Source: Polyangium mundeleinium (GTDB lineage: Bacteria; Myxococcota_A; Polyangia; Polyangiales; Polyangiaceae). From it: 64,000 bases of DNA. Below are positions 63,834 through 64,000 of this stretch, piece by piece. Positions within the stretch are counted from its first letter, which is position 1. The number at the start of each line of letters is the position of its first letter. Position numbers and translations under genes: made by a program. The stretch lies in contig NZ_JAQNDO010000001.1 of NCBI RefSeq assembly GCF_028369105.1, forward strand, positions 2,225,711 to 2,289,710, in the 5' to 3' direction. The notes under the pieces are model-generated. The model did not search any database. It saw only the letters and a program-made list of their open reading frames with translations, and had not been told where the DNA came from.

Positions 63834-64000
63834 ATGACTTCCACCTGCCTGAAGTGCAAATCTCCTCTCGGCTCCGGCGCGACCGGCCGGGTGACGTGTC
63901 CTTCCTGTGGGCACGTGAACGACGTCCGCCCAGCCCCGGGCCTGCCGCCGCGGCCCACCGGGATCGGCGCCGCGGCCGTCGGTCCTTCGGCGCCGAAGCC
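63834..64000 (+). CDS. Zinc-ribbon protein, cut by the window end
   Basis: ATG at 63834; 55 codons visible and open to the last base. The N-terminus has two Cys pairs, CLKC and CPSCGHVNDV, a zinc ribbon like those at the start of many myxobacterial regulatory or GYF/zinc-ribbon-type membrane proteins. A Pro-rich linker follows. The rest lies outside the window, so the function cannot be given. Confidence 0.6.
   Translation, partial: MTSTCLKCKSPLGSGATGRVTCPSCGHVNDVRPAPGLPPRPTGIGAAAVGPSAPK

Overview
High-GC DNA (about 70% by eye), nearly gapless, with many secreted glycine/serine- or cysteine-rich repeat proteins, lipoproteins, orphan response regulators and a NtrC-type regulator. This style fits a large-genome myxobacterium (Myxococcota, probably Polyangiales). 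No rRNA or tRNA gene was found. The organism is inferred from gene style, not from a marker gene.

Layout. 1-8.6 kb: poorly conserved envelope and secreted proteins, a membrane/spermidine-synthase-fold fusion, an S21-like small basic protein and a 1015-aa SBBP-repeat lipoprotein. 8.6-19 kb: a defence island. It holds a 23-unit CRISPR array (9434-11074), a block of 43-bp palindromic tandem repeats (11147-11404), a divergent membrane protein with a Rossmann-like cytosolic domain (11461-12180), and a type III-B operon cmr1-cmr2(cas10)-cmr3-cmr4-cmr5-cmr6. No cas1, cas2 or cas6 is present. Cas10 has a GGDD cyclase motif but no HD nuclease domain, Cmr4 keeps Asp26, and cmr1 carries an apparent -1 frameshift.

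19-31 kb: an outer-membrane-type protein, a HEAT-like protein, an SDR, mtnA, an Rpn-family nuclease, lipA, a TerB-like protein and a three-gene 2-oxo acid dehydrogenase cluster (E1 alpha, E1 beta, E2). 31-43 kb: a TPR-M48 membrane protease, a di-haem peroxidase lipoprotein, and a tightly overlapped operon prfB-lysS-lolC/E-lolD. prfB carries the classic programmed +1 frameshift. A lipoprotein with twelve 43-aa, eight-cysteine repeats follows.

43-64 kb: GMC oxidoreductase, AstA-like acyltransferase, FGE-sulfatase-fold lipoprotein, aroE-like gene, lepB, Uma2-family gene, ftsH, a sigma-70-family factor, an SDR, a bfd-bfr iron-storage pair with a Fur-box-like promoter, a sigma-54 activator, a receiver protein, queA, a broken tgt, gspC, a MshEN-REC-TPR protein, tandem paralogues of unknown function and a zinc-ribbon protein cut by the window end.

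How parts work together. The Cmr complex would be guided by crRNAs from the adjacent array, processed by a nuclease encoded elsewhere. It should cut target RNA through Cmr4 and could signal through the Cas10 palm. The divergent membrane protein is the best local candidate for a signal-responsive effector. Bfd and Bfr form a Fur-type iron storage and release pair. LipA would lipoylate the E2 encoded downstream. queA next to a disrupted tgt suggests queuosine synthesis is lost here or that the sequence has an error.
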